Positions 5,678 to 5,735 of a stretch of 5,735 bases of DNA are shown here, one piece after another. Every line of letters begins with the position of its first letter. Position 1 is the stretch's first letter. A program made the translations under genes and the position numbers. The notes beneath the pieces are model-generated. The model had not been told where the DNA came from, did no database searches, and was given only the letters and a program-made list of their open reading frames with translations. The stretch is taken from positions 1 through 5,735 of the forward strand of contig JAOZTL010000228.1 of NCBI GenBank assembly GCA_029942205.1. The letters are read 5' to 3'. Source of the stretch: Bacteroidales bacterium (lineage in GTDB: Bacteria; Bacteroidota; Bacteroidia; Bacteroidales; JAOZTL01).

Positions 5678-5735
5678 GTAGAATAAAGGTTCAACTAGTA
5701 AATGCAACGTTTCAAACGGCTAATTGAATGGACTT
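5678..5735. other. Right edge, nothing recognised
   Basis: The last 58 bases after the STAS-like stop show no reading frame, promoter box or repeat that I can support. Confidence 0.5.

Noticed and set aside
5709..5719. CGTTT-C-AAACG mini-palindrome near the right edge, resembling CGTTTAAACG at 986-995
   Set aside because: Five-base arms in AT-rich DNA are expected by chance, and the flanks do not match the 953-1042 palindrome.

Overview
The window is AT-rich DNA that looks like a Bacteroidetes chromosome. The evidence is a row of secreted 'Fibrobacter succinogenes major paralogous domain' (FISUMP) proteins, Bacteroidetes-type TAnnTTTG -7 promoter boxes, no clear Shine-Dalgarno sequences, and the sequence style of the dus and ThDP-enzyme genes. 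I cannot name the genus.

Left third (1-1740), all on the minus strand: three FISUMP paralogues in a row. In transcription order they are a decayed copy (1063 to about 1716; frameshifts plus in-frame stops), an intact 220-residue secreted protein (256-918), and a third copy that runs off the left edge (1-223). A large nested palindrome (953-1042) lies between the first two.

Middle (1740-5078): two intact minus-strand housekeeping-type genes. A DusB-like tRNA-dihydrouridine synthase (3885-4910, TTG start) is followed by a ThDP-dependent acetolactate-synthase-like enzyme (2055-3791). They may be co-transcribed, but nothing links their functions. A hairpin follows the ThDP gene, and divergent TAnnTTTG boxes lie in the 4911-5078 spacer.

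Right end (5079-5735), plus strand: a small STAS/SpoIIAA-like gene that is broken. Its N-terminal 85 codons (5079-5333) and its C-terminal part (about 5598-5677) are separated by about 264 bases of non-coding DNA, and it also carries an in-frame TAG and a one-base frameshift. The last 137 bases of that insert are repeated, inverted and about 93% identical by eye, at 1740-1878, where the same repeat end abuts the damaged start of the FISUMP pseudogene. The window therefore shows a short non-coding repeat with a sharp right end, found twice next to broken genes and bracketing the dus/ThDP pair in inverted orientation. This repeat, perhaps a non-autonomous mobile element, is the most interesting thing here. 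I see no CRISPR array, defence system, phage module, transposase or RNA gene.
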